Assembly (NCBI GenBank): GCA_035506135.1
Contig: DATJPY010000107.1
Location: 1-59,290, forward strand
Direction: 5' to 3'
Source: DATJPY01 sp035506135
GTDB taxonomy: Bacteria; Myxococcota_A; UBA9160; PR03
DNA length: 59,290 nucleotides
Below the pieces are notes generated by a model, which did not search any database, had not been told where the DNA came from, and saw nothing but the letters and a program-made list of their open reading frames with translations. This document shows positions 50,211-58,221 of this stretch, one piece after another. Numbering within the stretch: the stretch's first letter is position 1; every line of letters begins with the position of its first letter. A program made the translations under genes and the position numbers.

Positions 50211-51280
50211 GCCCGGTCTGGCACGAGCTCCGCGTCGCGCGCGTCGTTCCGGAGACCGCCGACGCCAGCTCGTTCGTGCTCGAGATCCCCGCGTCGCTGC
50301 GCGAGAGCTTCCGCTACCAGGCGGGGCAGTATCTGACCTTCGAGATCCCGTGGGGCGATACGCGTCTCTTCCGCTGCTACTCGCTGTCCAGCTCGCCGGA
50401 GTGCGACGACGAGCACGCGGTGACCGTGAAGCGGATCGCGGACGGCCGCGTGTCGAGCTGGTTCCACGACGTGCTGCGCGCGGGCAGCACGTTGCGGGTG
50501 CAGCCGCCCGCGGGCCGCTTCGTGCTCCGCCCCGGAAGCGAGCGCCCGCTGGTGGCGTTCGGCGCCGGGAGCGGGATCACGCCGGTGATGTCGATCCTGA
50601 AGACGGCGCTGGCGACGACCGCTCGCCGCGCCAAGCTCTTCTACGCCAATCGCGACCGCGACTCGATCATCTTCCGCAGCGCGCTCGATGCGCTCGCGCG
50701 CAGCCATCCGGGGCGCCTCACCGTCCTCCACCACCTCGACGTCGAGCACGGGCTGCTCGACCGCGAGGGCGCGCGCGCGGCGGTGGCGGGGCTCGAGGAC
50801 GCCGAGTTCTACCTGTGCGGCCCGGCTCCGTTCATGAATGTCGTCGAGCAGGCTCTCCTCGGCATCGGGATCGATCCGGAGCGGATCCTGATCGAGCGCT
50901 TCGAGCTGTTGACCTCGCTCGGCCCCGAGGAACAGGGCCAGAAAATGACCTCGCTCGGCCCTGAGGAACAGGGCCTCGCCAACACGAGTCAAGGGGCGTC
51001 GGCGATCCGCTCGAGCGTCACCGTGCATCTCGACGGCGGGACGCACGAGGTCGACTGCGCTCCGGGCGAGACCGTGCTCCAGGCCGTGCGGCGCGCGGGG
51101 CTCAATCCTCCCTCCGCCTGCGAGGACGGCTACTGCGGCTGCTGCATGGCACGGCTGCTGCGCGGCCGCGTCGAGATGGCGCGCTGCAACGCGCTCGACC
51201 CGGACGAGGTCGCCGAGGGCTGGATCCTCACCTGCCAGTCGCATCCCCAGACGCCGGAGCTCGAGGTCCGCTACGACTGA
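50207..51280 (+). CDS. Flavodoxin reductase-type oxidoreductase with C-terminal 2Fe-2S ferredoxin domain
   Basis: A ~357-residue electron transfer protein. FAD domain: FRYQAGQYLTFEI and LFRCYSLSSSPECDDEHAVTVKR (RxYS); NAD(P)H domain: VAFGAGSGITPVMSILKTAL and EFYLCGPAPFMNVV. After a linker the ferredoxin domain has CEDGYCGCCMARLLRG...CQS, the plant-type Cys pattern. This order is that of Hcr, PaaK and similar reductases; the partner is unknown. No ATG, GTG or TTG exists in frame before 50276, which would cut off the first FAD-domain strand, so I infer a CTG start at 50207 overlapping the previous stop (CTGA). The linker carries a duplicated palindromic insert. Confidence 0.88.
   Translation: MSPVWHELRVARVVPETADASSFVLEIPASLRESFRYQAGQYLTFEIPWGDTRLFRCYSLSSSPECDDEHAVTVKRIADGRVSSWFHDVLRAGSTLRVQPPAGRFVLRPGSERPLVAFGAGSGITPVMSILKTALATTARRAKLFYANRDRDSIIFRSALDALARSHPGRLTVLHHLDVEHGLLDREGARAAVAGLEDAEFYLCGPAPFMNVVEQALLGIGIDPERILIERFELLTSLGPEEQGQKMTSLGPEEQGLANTSQGASAIRSSVTVHLDGGTHEVDCAPGETVLQAVRRAGLNPPSACEDGYCGCCMARLLRGRVEMARCNALDPDEVAEGWILTCQSHPQTPELEVRYD
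50910..50975 (+). repeat. In-frame direct repeat with hairpin, inside the reductase gene
   Basis: Two copies (50910-50939 and 50946-50975) of a 30-base unit starting TGACCTCGCTCGGCCC, differing at one base, with a 36-base (12-codon) period. Each ends in GGCCCTG-AGGAA-CAGGGCC, a 7-bp hairpin (one mismatch in copy 1). They encode TSLGPEEQG twice in the linker between the FNR part and the ferredoxin domain. Confidence 0.85.
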
Positions 51281-51324
51281 GCTCCGTCGCCTCCGGGGCA
51301 ACGCAATCGCCTGGAGCATCGGCC

Positions 51325-51385
51325 AGCGCCCGCGAAGCGGGCGCGCGCAGCGAGCCGAAGGCGAGCGAAGTCAACAGACGTGCTG
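51325..51385 (-). repeat. Dispersed intergenic repeat, diverged copy C
   Basis: On the minus strand ACTTCGCTCGCCTTCGGCTC followed by GCTGCGCGC and a hairpin resembles the internal block of copy A at 14300-14340. It lies in the gap between the convergent reductase and suhB genes. Confidence 0.5.
51326..51344 (+). terminator. Bidirectional hairpin between reductase and suhB
   Basis: GCGCCCGC / GCGGGCGC, perfect 8-bp stem with a GAA loop, in the middle of the 109-base gap between convergent genes. Confidence 0.6.
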
Positions 51386-51389
51386 CAGC

Positions 51390-52181
51390 TCAGCTTCCCT
51401 GCAGGACGGCCAGCAGCTGCGCGTGGATCCTTCCGTTGGTCGCCACGATCTCGCTCCCGGAGGCCGGTGCGGGGCCACCCGCGAGGTCGCTGGTGCGCCC
51501 GCCGGCCTCCTCGACGACGAGGAGTCCGGCCGCGACGTCCCACGCGTGGAGCTTGAGCTCCCAGAAGCCTTCGAAGCGGCCGCAGGCGACGTAGCAGAGG
51601 TCGAGCGCCGCGCTGCCGTCGCGCCGCACGCCGCCCGCGCGCTTCACGGCGCGGCCCAGCAGGTCGAGGTTGTCGCGCTCGGAGTCGCGCACGTCGTAGG
51701 CGAACCCGGTGCCGAGCAGCGCGCGCCCGAGATCGCGCTCCTCCGACACGCGGATCGGCCGGCCGTTGCGGCGGGCGCCGCCGCCGCGCACCGCCTCGAA
51801 GATCTCGTCGCGCAGCGGATCGTAGATGGCGCCGACGGTGCGGACGCCCGCGCGCTCGACGCCGATCGAGACGCAGAAGCACGGGTAGCCGTGCGCGAAG
51901 TTGACCGTGCCGTCGAGCGGGTCGATCACCCAGCGCCACTCCGCCCCGGCGTCGGCGTGCGCGCCTCCCTCCTCGGCCAGGATGTCGTCGCGCGGGCGCT
52001 CGCGGCGCAGCGCCTCGACGAGGTGGCGCTCGCAGGCGCCGTCGACCTCGGTCACCAGGTCGATGGCGCTGCTCTTGGTCGCCACCGCGAAGGCGGTCTC
52101 GTAGCGAGCGCGCTGGATCGCGCCGGCCTCGCGCGCGAGCCGCAGCGCCAGCGCGAGGACGGCGGCGACCTCGTCAGCCAA
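51390..52181 (-). CDS. suhB: Inositol monophosphatase family protein (SuhB-like)
   Basis: A 263-residue phosphatase: DLVTEVDGACERHLVEALR, ILAEEGG (metal Glu pair), WVIDPLDGTVNFAHGYP (the IMPase motif) and the C-terminal LKLHAWDVAAGLLVVEEAGG (second metal Asp). It could dephosphorylate inositol phosphate or, as SuhB, assist rRNA transcription. I take TTG 52181, 8 nt inside the end of tatD; no better start is present, so the first codon is uncertain. Confidence 0.9.
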   Translation of the reverse strand: MADEVAAVLALALRLAREAGAIQRARYETAFAVATKSSAIDLVTEVDGACERHLVEALRRERPRDDILAEEGGAHADAGAEWRWVIDPLDGTVNFAHGYPCFCVSIGVERAGVRTVGAIYDPLRDEIFEAVRGGGARRNGRPIRVSEERDLGRALLGTGFAYDVRDSERDNLDLLGRAVKRAGGVRRDGSAALDLCYVACGRFEGFWELKLHAWDVAAGLLVVEEAGGRTSDLAGGPAPASGSEIVATNGRIHAQLLAVLQGS

Positions 52182-52974
52182 CGGGCGGCTCCGGCAGCCG
52201 GAAGAGGCGGCGCGCGTTCGCGGTCGTCGCGCGCGCCACGACCTCGAGCGGCGCGCCGCGCAGCTCGGCGAGCCGCGCGCCGACCGCTCCGACGTGGGCC
52301 GGCTCGTTGCGCCGGCCGCGGTGCGGAACCGGGGCGAGCAGGGGCGCGTCGGTCTCGACCAGCAGGCGCTCGAGCGGGAGCGAGCCCGCCACCTCGCGCA
52401 GGTCTCCGGCGCTCTTGAAGGTGAGGATGCCCGAGAACGAGATCTCGAGCCGCGCGTCGAGCGCGCGCCGCGCGAAGGGCACCGTCCCGGTGTAGCAGTG
52501 CAGCACGCCGGCGACGGCGCCGCCGCCCTCGGCGCGCCAGATGTCGAGCATCTCGTCCCAGGCCGAGGCGTCGTCGCCGCGTACGTGGATCGAGACGGGA
52601 AGGTCGCGCTCGCGTGCGAGCGCGACCTGCTCGGCAAAGACGGCGCGCTGGACCTCGCGCGTCGAGTGCATGTAGTGGTAGTCGAGCCCGCACTCGCCGA
52701 CGGCGACCACGCGCGGGCGCCCGAGCCACCCGCGCAGCTTGGCGCGACCCGCATCGTCGAGCAGCCGCGCGTCGTGCGGGTGGACGCCGACTGCGGCGAA
52801 GACGTCGGGCTCGGCCTGCGCGAGCTCGACCGCAGCCTCGTTGGCGTCGATGCCCCACCCGGCACCGACGGCGAGGAGCGCGTCGACGCCCGCGCCTCGC
52901 GCCCGCGCCAGCACGGTGTTGCGGTCGGCGTCGAACTCGGGCGCCGTCACGTGCGCGTGGCTATCGATCCACAC
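52174..52974 (-). CDS. tatD: TatD-family metal-dependent DNase
   Basis: A 266-residue TIM-barrel hydrolase. Metal ligands are visible in DSHAHV (His pair), GECGLDYHY (Glu), SIHVRG (His), HCYTG (His) and LVETDAPLL (Asp). TatD proteins are 3'-5' exonucleases and are often encoded next to metG and holB, as here. ATG 52974. Confidence 0.93.
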   Translation of the reverse strand: MWIDSHAHVTAPEFDADRNTVLARARGAGVDALLAVGAGWGIDANEAAVELAQAEPDVFAAVGVHPHDARLLDDAGRAKLRGWLGRPRVVAVGECGLDYHYMHSTREVQRAVFAEQVALARERDLPVSIHVRGDDASAWDEMLDIWRAEGGGAVAGVLHCYTGTVPFARRALDARLEISFSGILTFKSAGDLREVAGSLPLERLLVETDAPLLAPVPHRGRRNEPAHVGAVGARLAELRGAPLEVVARATTANARRLFRLPEPPVG

Positions 52975-52978
52975 GCAA

Positions 52979-53051
52979 GGAGGCCGACTCGGGGGTCGGC
53001 CGACGCGCAGCGAGGCGGAGTCCGCGAAGCCGAGCGAAGGTCATCGGCTAG
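52979..53051 (-). repeat. Dispersed intergenic repeat, copy B (ends in a hairpin)
   Basis: Read on the minus strand it starts at the metG stop (CTAGCCGATGACCTTCGCTC) and matches copy A at 14251 for 43 of 46 bases, then goes straight to the hairpin GGCCGAC-N6-GTCGGCC (52982-53001). It lies between metG and tatD, so it may attenuate or end transcription there. Confidence 0.75.
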
Positions 53052-54529
53052 GGTGCCTCGGCGCGCGGAAAGAGCGGGGGCCCGGCGGCGATCGGCGAGG
53101 CCGCGAGCCGCGCCGCGATCCGGCGCGACGTCTCGGGCAGCAGCGGGGCGAGCATCCGCGCGAGCTCGTCGAGCGCGCGGCAGGCGTGATGCAGCGCCGT
53201 CCGCGCGCGCGGGAGGCCGGCAGGATCCTTCGCCGCCTTCCACGGCGCGCGGCCGTCGATGTAGCGGTTCACGCGCGTCGCGTACTCGATCACGGCCGCC
53301 AGTGCGACGTGGAGCTGCAGGGCGCCGAGCGCGGCGTCGATCCGGGCGCTCGCGGCCGCGGCCTCGGCGACGAGCGCGAGGTCCTCGGGATCCGCCGACC
53401 CGGCTTCGGGCCGCGCGCCATCGCAGAGCCTCTCGACCAGGTTCAGCGTCCGGGCCACGAGATTGCCGAGGTTGTTGGCGAGGTCGGCGTTGATCCGCTC
53501 GACTAGCGCGGGCTCCGAGAAGTCCGCGTCCAGGCCGAAGCTCATCTCGCGCAGCAGGAAGTAGCGGAACGCCTCGAAGCCGTAGCGCTCCCGCATCGCG
53601 AGCGGCGAGATCATGTTGCCGAGGCTCTTCGACACCTTGCGCTGGTCGACGTTCCAGTAGCCGTGCACCGAGAGGCGGCGCGGCGTTGCGAGGCCCATCG
53701 CCCGCAGCATGATCGGCCAGAAGATCGCGTGCGGCTTCAGGATGTCCTTGCCGATCAGGTGCTCGGCGTTCGCCCAGCGCGCCGCGAACCGGGGATCGTC
53801 GGGATAGCCCGCGCCGGTCAGGTACGAGATCAGCGCGTCGAACCAGACGTAGCAGACGTGGTCGGTGTCGAAGGGCAGCTCGATCCCCCAGTCGAGGCGC
53901 GACTTGGGGCGCGAGATCGAGAGGTCGCCGAGGCCGCTCTCGTCGCGCAGCATCGCGATCGCCTCGTTGCGGTAGCGCTCGGGCCGGATCTCGTAGCGCC
54001 CGCTCTCGATCTCGCCGCGCAGCCAGGCGAACTCGCGGCTCATCAGGAAGAAGTAGTTGACCTCGCGGCGCAGCTCCGGCGTGGTCTCGTGGTCGCGGCA
54101 CCTGCCGTCGACCAGATCGCGCTCGGTGAGGAAGCGCTCGCAGCCGATGCAGTAGCGGCCCTCGTACTCGCGCTTCTCGATCCACCCCGCGTCGAAGACG
54201 CGCTGCAGGATCTCGCGGACGTTGCGGACGTGGGCGGGCTCGGTGGTGCGCACGAAGCGCGACGGCGAGAGGTCGAGCTCCGCCCAGGTCTGCTCGAAGA
54301 CCTTCGCGTACTGCTCGACGAGCTGGCGCACCGACACGCCGCGCTGCGCCGCCGTCTCGACCATCTTCTCGCCGTGCTGGTCGACCCCGGAGACGCTCCA
54401 CGTCGCGTCGCCGCGCGCCGCGTGCCAGCGGACCAGCGTGTCCACCACCACGGTCGTGTAGGTGTGGCCGATGTGGGGCTCGGCGTTCGGGTAGTAGATC
54501 GGCGTCGTGACGTAGTAGTGGCCGCTCAC
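53048..54529 (-). CDS. metG: Methionyl-tRNA synthetase
   Basis: A 493-residue class I synthetase: TTPIYYPNAEPHIGHTYTT with the HIGH motif, zinc-knuckle RYCIGCERFLTERDL...CRDH, and the KMSKS loop as RKVSKSLGNMI. The C-terminal dimerisation/tRNA-binding (Trbp111) domain found in E. coli is absent, as in many short forms. GTG 54529 overlaps the holB stop (GTGA). Confidence 0.96.
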   Translation of the reverse strand: MSGHYYVTTPIYYPNAEPHIGHTYTTVVVDTLVRWHAARGDATWSVSGVDQHGEKMVETAAQRGVSVRQLVEQYAKVFEQTWAELDLSPSRFVRTTEPAHVRNVREILQRVFDAGWIEKREYEGRYCIGCERFLTERDLVDGRCRDHETTPELRREVNYFFLMSREFAWLRGEIESGRYEIRPERYRNEAIAMLRDESGLGDLSISRPKSRLDWGIELPFDTDHVCYVWFDALISYLTGAGYPDDPRFAARWANAEHLIGKDILKPHAIFWPIMLRAMGLATPRRLSVHGYWNVDQRKVSKSLGNMISPLAMRERYGFEAFRYFLLREMSFGLDADFSEPALVERINADLANNLGNLVARTLNLVERLCDGARPEAGSADPEDLALVAEAAAASARIDAALGALQLHVALAAVIEYATRVNRYIDGRAPWKAAKDPAGLPRARTALHHACRALDELARMLAPLLPETSRRIAARLAASPIAAGPPLFPRAEAP

Positions 54530-55413
54530 GCCGACGCTCCGCGCAGCGCGAGGAGCGCGCGCTCCGCGACCATCTGCGGGTTGGCGTTGCGCTGCGCCAG
54601 CGCCTTGCGGCAGGACTGGAGCTGCCGGAAGGCGTCGAGCTCGGCACCGAGCACGCGGTCGCCCGCGCGCGCGCGGCGGGCGGTGCGGTCGCGGAGCCAG
54701 AGCGAGCCGGCCTGCAGGAGATCGCCGACGGCGGCGGCCGCGGCGGCGCGCGCGCCGCGGTACTCCTCCGCCCAGTCGAGGAGCGCGGGCAGGTCGAGCC
54801 GGCCGACCGACTCGAGGCGCTCTGCCAGCGCGCGCAGCTCCGGCGGCGCGGCGTCGAGACCGGCCGCGGCGGTGGGGAAGGCGACGCGCTGGCAGCGCGA
54901 GCGCACGGTCGCGAGCAGCCCGGCCGCGCTCGCGGCCACCAGCACGATCGAGGTGTGCGGCGGGGGCTCCTCGAGCAGGCGCAGCAGCGCGTTCTGGGCC
55001 TCCTGGTTCAGCCACTCGGCGTCCGCGATGACGGCGGCGCGCCGGCCGCCTTCGGTCGCGCGAAGGCGCAGACGCTCCTGCAGCGCGCGCACCTGCGCGA
55101 TGCGCACGCGTGTGTCGTCGGCCCCGCGCTCGACCCAGAAGAGGTCGCCGTGGTCGCCGACGTGGCGCAGCAGCGGCCCCTTCTTGCCCGTGCCGTCGAG
55201 GGCGATCTCCTGGCGCGGCAGCGAGCGGAGGCAGGCGGGGCAGCGCTCGCAGGGACGGGGGCCCGCCGCGGCCTCGCAGACCAGGCCGCGCGCGAAGGCG
55301 AGCGCGGCCTCGCGCGGCGCGGCGCCCGGTCCCGAGAGCAGGTAGGCGGAGTGGATGCGGCCCGATGCGAGGCTGCGCGCCAGCAGGTCGGCCGGGTCGG
55401 GAGGCGCCGCCAT
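54526..55413 (-). CDS. holB: DNA polymerase III delta' subunit HolB
   Basis: A 295-residue clamp-loader subunit. The Walker A position reads SGPGAAPREAALAFA and lacks the GKT, as normal for delta'. The zinc module is CERCPACLRSL after an upstream Cys, and VIADAEWLNQEAQNALLRLLEEPP...TVRSRCQR contains the SRC motif that inserts into the neighbouring active site. It is the first gene of the holB-metG-tatD-suhB unit. Confidence 0.93.
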   Translation of the reverse strand: MAAPPDPADLLARSLASGRIHSAYLLSGPGAAPREAALAFARGLVCEAAAGPRPCERCPACLRSLPRQEIALDGTGKKGPLLRHVGDHGDLFWVERGADDTRVRIAQVRALQERLRLRATEGGRRAAVIADAEWLNQEAQNALLRLLEEPPPHTSIVLVAASAAGLLATVRSRCQRVAFPTAAAGLDAAPPELRALAERLESVGRLDLPALLDWAEEYRGARAAAAAAVGDLLQAGSLWLRDRTARRARAGDRVLGAELDAFRQLQSCRKALAQRNANPQMVAERALLALRGASA

Positions 55414-55422
55414 GGGGCGCCG

Positions 55423-55428
55423 AGTCTA
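55423..55428 (-). promoter_or_regulatory. Putative -10 box (TAGACT) before holB
   Basis: On the minus strand TAGACT is 9 nt before the holB ATG (55413). No convincing -35 box. Adjacent CTAGCCGATGAC repeats the first 12 bases of the dispersed repeat. Confidence 0.3.
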
Positions 55429-55543
55429 GCCGATGACGAAGCGTCAGGCGGCGATCTGCGCCTCCGTCGCGCCGTTGCGCGGCGAAGCTGCTCTCAAGTG
55501 CGGGGCCGCGCCGGCCGATCCAGGGTCCAGGGAGGGCAGGCGA

Positions 55544-55996
55544 ATGGCATTCCTGCGAGGTCGAGGTGAGGAAGGCATGGGCGAGCTCGCCCCGATGACT
55601 CCGATGGCGGCGGCGCCTGCGCGGAGCTCCACGCTCAGCGCCTTCATCGACCACGGCTCGGAGTTCGAGGGCAAGCTCACCTTCAAGGACACCGTGCGCA
55701 TCGACGGCAGCTTCCGCGGTGAGATCTCGAGCGAGAACACCCTGGTCGTGGGCGAGACGGGCGAGATCATGGCGACCGTGCGCTCGCGCAACGTGATGAT
55801 CGCCGGAACCGTGACGGGCGACGTCTTCGCCAGCGAGCGGCTGGTGCTGAACAAGACGGCGCGCGTCGAAGGCGACGTCGAGGCGGGCTCGCTGCAGATC
55901 GAGGAGGGCGCGCAGCTCAATGGGCGCGTCAAGATGGGCGGCTCCCCGGCGCGCTCGAGTCGTTCGGGCGAGCCGTCGCCGATCGACGTCGAGTAG
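55544..55996 (+). CDS. Bactofilin
   Basis: A 150-residue cytoskeletal protein. The central ~90 residues (STLSAFIDHGSEFEGKLTFKDTVRIDG to about 130) are the bactofilin right-handed beta helix, with repeats like VVGETGEIMATVRSRNVMIAG. Short unstructured ends flank it, as usual. It polymerises without nucleotide and can localise cell-wall enzymes. ATG 55544 has GGAGG at 8-nt spacing; an ATG at 55433 lies in sequence lacking coding bias. Confidence 0.93.
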   Translation: MAFLRGRGEEGMGELAPMTPMAAAPARSSTLSAFIDHGSEFEGKLTFKDTVRIDGSFRGEISSENTLVVGETGEIMATVRSRNVMIAGTVTGDVFASERLVLNKTARVEGDVEAGSLQIEEGAQLNGRVKMGGSPARSSRSGEPSPIDVE

Positions 55997-56000
55997 CGCC

Positions 56001-56261
56001 TCAGCGCGGATCGGCGGGGACCACCTGGGTCACTGCCGGCACGTCGCGGCGCAGCGCGGCCTCGATGGCGAAGCGGAGTGTGGCGAGCTGCCCGGGACAG
56101 CGCGCGCAGGCGCCCTGGAAGAGCACCGACACCGCGCCGCCCTCGTCGACGCCGACCAGCTCGACGTTGCCGCCGTCGGCGATCAGGCCGGGGCGCAGGC
56201 GGTCGAGCACGGCCTCGACCTGCAGGCGCAAGCGGCGCGCGAGCTCGACGTCGTTCGCCAT
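56001..56261 (-). CDS. NifU-like C-terminal domain protein (Fe-S scaffold)
   Basis: An 86-residue stand-alone Nfu domain: VEAVLDRLRPGLIADGGNVELVGVDEGG and the cluster-binding CxxC in GACARCPGQLATL. It would carry a bridging 4Fe-4S cluster on a dimer and could cooperate with the A-type carrier and cysteine desulfurase at 30.8-32.4 kb. Convergent with the bactofilin gene, 4 bases apart. Confidence 0.93.
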   Translation of the reverse strand: MANDVELARRLRLQVEAVLDRLRPGLIADGGNVELVGVDEGGAVSVLFQGACARCPGQLATLRFAIEAALRRDVPAVTQVVPADPR

Positions 56262-56304
56262 GCCCACTTCATCGGCCGCCGGTGCGCCCGATTTGAGGCC
56301 GGTG

Positions 56305-56310
56305 TAGGCT
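56305..56310 (+). promoter_or_regulatory. Putative -10 box (TAGGCT) before the moaB leader frame
   Basis: TAGGCT is 7 nt before ATG 56318, again the leaderless spacing. No good -35 box is seen. Confidence 0.3.
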
Positions 56311-56317
56311 GCGCGCG

Positions 56318-56395
56318 ATGCGGGTGAAGCGGTGCGTTGCCGCCGAGGCCACCGCGCTCGCCGATGGCGAGCACTGGGTGGACGACCACCCGTGA
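56318..56395 (+). CDS. Candidate 25-residue leader/small protein coupled to moaB
   Basis: A short open frame (MRVKRCVAAEATALADGEHW plus VDDHP) with GC-rich third positions. Its TGA overlaps the GTG start of moaB (GTGA), like real gene pairs in this window. It could be a small protein or a leader that couples translation of moaB; no known family. Confidence 0.4.
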   Translation: MRVKRCVAAEATALADGEHWVDDHP

Positions 56396-56901
56396 GCGTC
56401 CGCGAGCATCGCGAGGGCGGGCCGACGCCGCTTCCGGTCGTGGTGATCACCGTGAGCGACACGCGCACGGCGGCCGACGACACGGGCGGCGCGCTGCTCG
56501 TCGAGCTCCTCGAGAAGGCCGGGCACCGCGTGGTGGGCCGCGCCATCGTGCGCGACGAGGTCGACGCGATCCGCTCCGCGGTGGACGCCGCGATCATGCG
56601 CGACGACGTGCGCGCGGTGCTGCTCACGGGCGGAACCGGCATGGCGCCGCGCGACGTGACGCCCGAGGCGCTGACGCCTCTCTTCGACCGCGTGATCCCG
56701 GGCTTCGGCGAGCTCTTCCGCGCGCTCTCCTACCAGGAGATCGGATCCGCCGCGATGCGCTCGCGCGCGCTCGCGGGGATCGCGCGCGGACGCCTGGTGG
56801 TGGGCCTGCCGGGCTCGCGCACGGCGATCCGCCTCGCCGTCGAGAAGCTCCTGCTTCCGGAGCTCTCGCACCTCGCCGACGAGGCGGCGAAGGAACCCTG
56901 A
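56392..56901 (+). CDS. moaB: Molybdopterin adenylyltransferase-family protein (MoaB/MogA)
   Basis: A 169-residue MPT-binding domain protein: VVVITVSDTRTAADDTGG, VLLTGGTGMAPRDVTPEAL (the MPT-binding loop) and VVGLPGSRTAIRLAVEKLLLPEL. It should adenylylate molybdopterin for molybdenum or tungsten cofactor synthesis. GTG 56392 is used because upstream codons do not belong to the fold. Confidence 0.9.
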   Translation: MSVREHREGGPTPLPVVVITVSDTRTAADDTGGALLVELLEKAGHRVVGRAIVRDEVDAIRSAVDAAIMRDDVRAVLLTGGTGMAPRDVTPEALTPLFDRVIPGFGELFRALSYQEIGSAAMRSRALAGIARGRLVVGLPGSRTAIRLAVEKLLLPELSHLADEAAKEP

Positions 56902-56905
56902 CGCA

Positions 56906-58192
56906 GTGCGCGCGCTCGCCCCGGCGCTCCTGCTCGCCGCTTGCGTCGCGGTCCCGGCCCATGCGGGGAACCTCTATGTATGGGTCGACGCCGAGGGACA
57001 CACCCACGTCACCGACGACCCGAAGGCGGTCCCGCCGCAGGCCGCGGCGCATGCGGGCGCGGAAGCGGGGCTCGGCGGGCTCTGGGGGGGCGTCCTCACG
57101 GGACCCGAGCCCCCGCCGACCGCCGCGGGCTCGAGCCGGCCCGAGGACCGCGCGGCGAGCCTGGTGCGCAGCGCCCTCGACGACCTGCGGCGGGGCGAGA
57201 CCAGCCGCGCCGCGGCGACACTCGAAGGCGTCATCCGCCTCGACCCGAACGACGCCGACGCGCACTGGTACCTGGCGCTGCTCGACCGGCAGCGCGGCCG
57301 CTTCGAGTCGTCGGAGCGCCACCTCGAGATCTTCCTGGCGCACGCGGGCGACGGTCGCGACTCCTGGCGCGCCTCCGCCGAGCGGCGGCTCGCTGCGCTC
57401 GCCGACGAGCGCCGCCTCGCCGAGCAGCAGGCCTCCTCGGGGCCGCTCCGCCTGATCGCGGCGGAGAGCCCGCACTTCCGCATCTACTACGACGAGCAGC
57501 TCGGCGCGGCTTCGCCCGACTACGCGCGCACCGTGGTGCGCTTCCTCGAGGAGGCTCACGACTTCGTCGACCCGCGCTTCGGCGGCGAGCCGCGCGAGCC
57601 GACGGGTGTCGTCTTCTACGGCAAGGCCGCCTACCTGGCCGCCTATCAGCACCGCTTCAGCTTCCCGACGATCGGCTTCTACGACGGGCGCATCCACGTG
57701 GCGTCCGCCGCGCATCCCGCTGGCGAGCTGCGCGCGCTCCTCTTCCACGAGTACACGCATGCCGTGTTCAGCGAGCGCACCGGCGGCGATCGCCCGTTCT
57801 GGCTGAACGAAGGGCTCGCCGTGATGTCCGAGCGCGCCGCCAACGGACAGGAGCCGGTGTCGCACAGCGAGCGCGCCAGCCTCGAGCGCCACGTCGCGTC
57901 GGGCGAGTGGATCCCGCTGCGGCGCCTGGGGCCCGGTTTCGGCGGGCTCGACGAGCCCGCTGCGCGCCTCGCCTACCTCGAGTCGACGGCGGCCGCCGCG
58001 TGGCTCACTGAGCGCGCGGGTCCGAAGGGGCTCGGTCCGCTGCTCGACCGCATCGGCGCCGGCGAGGACCTCGATGCCGCGCTGCGCCGCACCGTCCGCC
58101 TCGACACCGACGGCGTCGACGAGGCCGTTCGCCGCTCGATCGCGGTCGAGTTCCCGGGCGAGCCCGCGTCGGCCGCAGGCGGAGGGACGTAG
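56906..58192 (+). CDS. Exported DUF4124-TPR-gluzincin metallopeptidase-like protein
   Basis: A 428-residue protein. Signal peptide (about 1-20), a DUF4124 domain (LYVWVDAEGHTHVTDDPKAVP), a TPR-like pair (RGETSRAAATLEGVIRLDPNDADAHWYLA), and a C-terminal peptidase-like domain with LLFHEYTHAVFSE (HExxH, zinc ligands and catalytic Glu) and FWLNEGLAVMSE, whose Glu is the likely third ligand. This is the arrangement of the gluzincin 'peptidase MA' family. Substrate unknown; the protein acts outside the cytoplasm. GTG start 5 nt after moaB. Confidence 0.82.
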   Translation: MRALAPALLLAACVAVPAHAGNLYVWVDAEGHTHVTDDPKAVPPQAAAHAGAEAGLGGLWGGVLTGPEPPPTAAGSSRPEDRAASLVRSALDDLRRGETSRAAATLEGVIRLDPNDADAHWYLALLDRQRGRFESSERHLEIFLAHAGDGRDSWRASAERRLAALADERRLAEQQASSGPLRLIAAESPHFRIYYDEQLGAASPDYARTVVRFLEEAHDFVDPRFGGEPREPTGVVFYGKAAYLAAYQHRFSFPTIGFYDGRIHVASAAHPAGELRALLFHEYTHAVFSERTGGDRPFWLNEGLAVMSERAANGQEPVSHSERASLERHVASGEWIPLRRLGPGFGGLDEPAARLAYLESTAAAAWLTERAGPKGLGPLLDRIGAGEDLDAALRRTVRLDTDGVDEAVRRSIAVEFPGEPASAAGGGT

Positions 58193-58221
58193 GAAGAGGG
58201 TGGTTGGGAAGGGGGGGAGGA

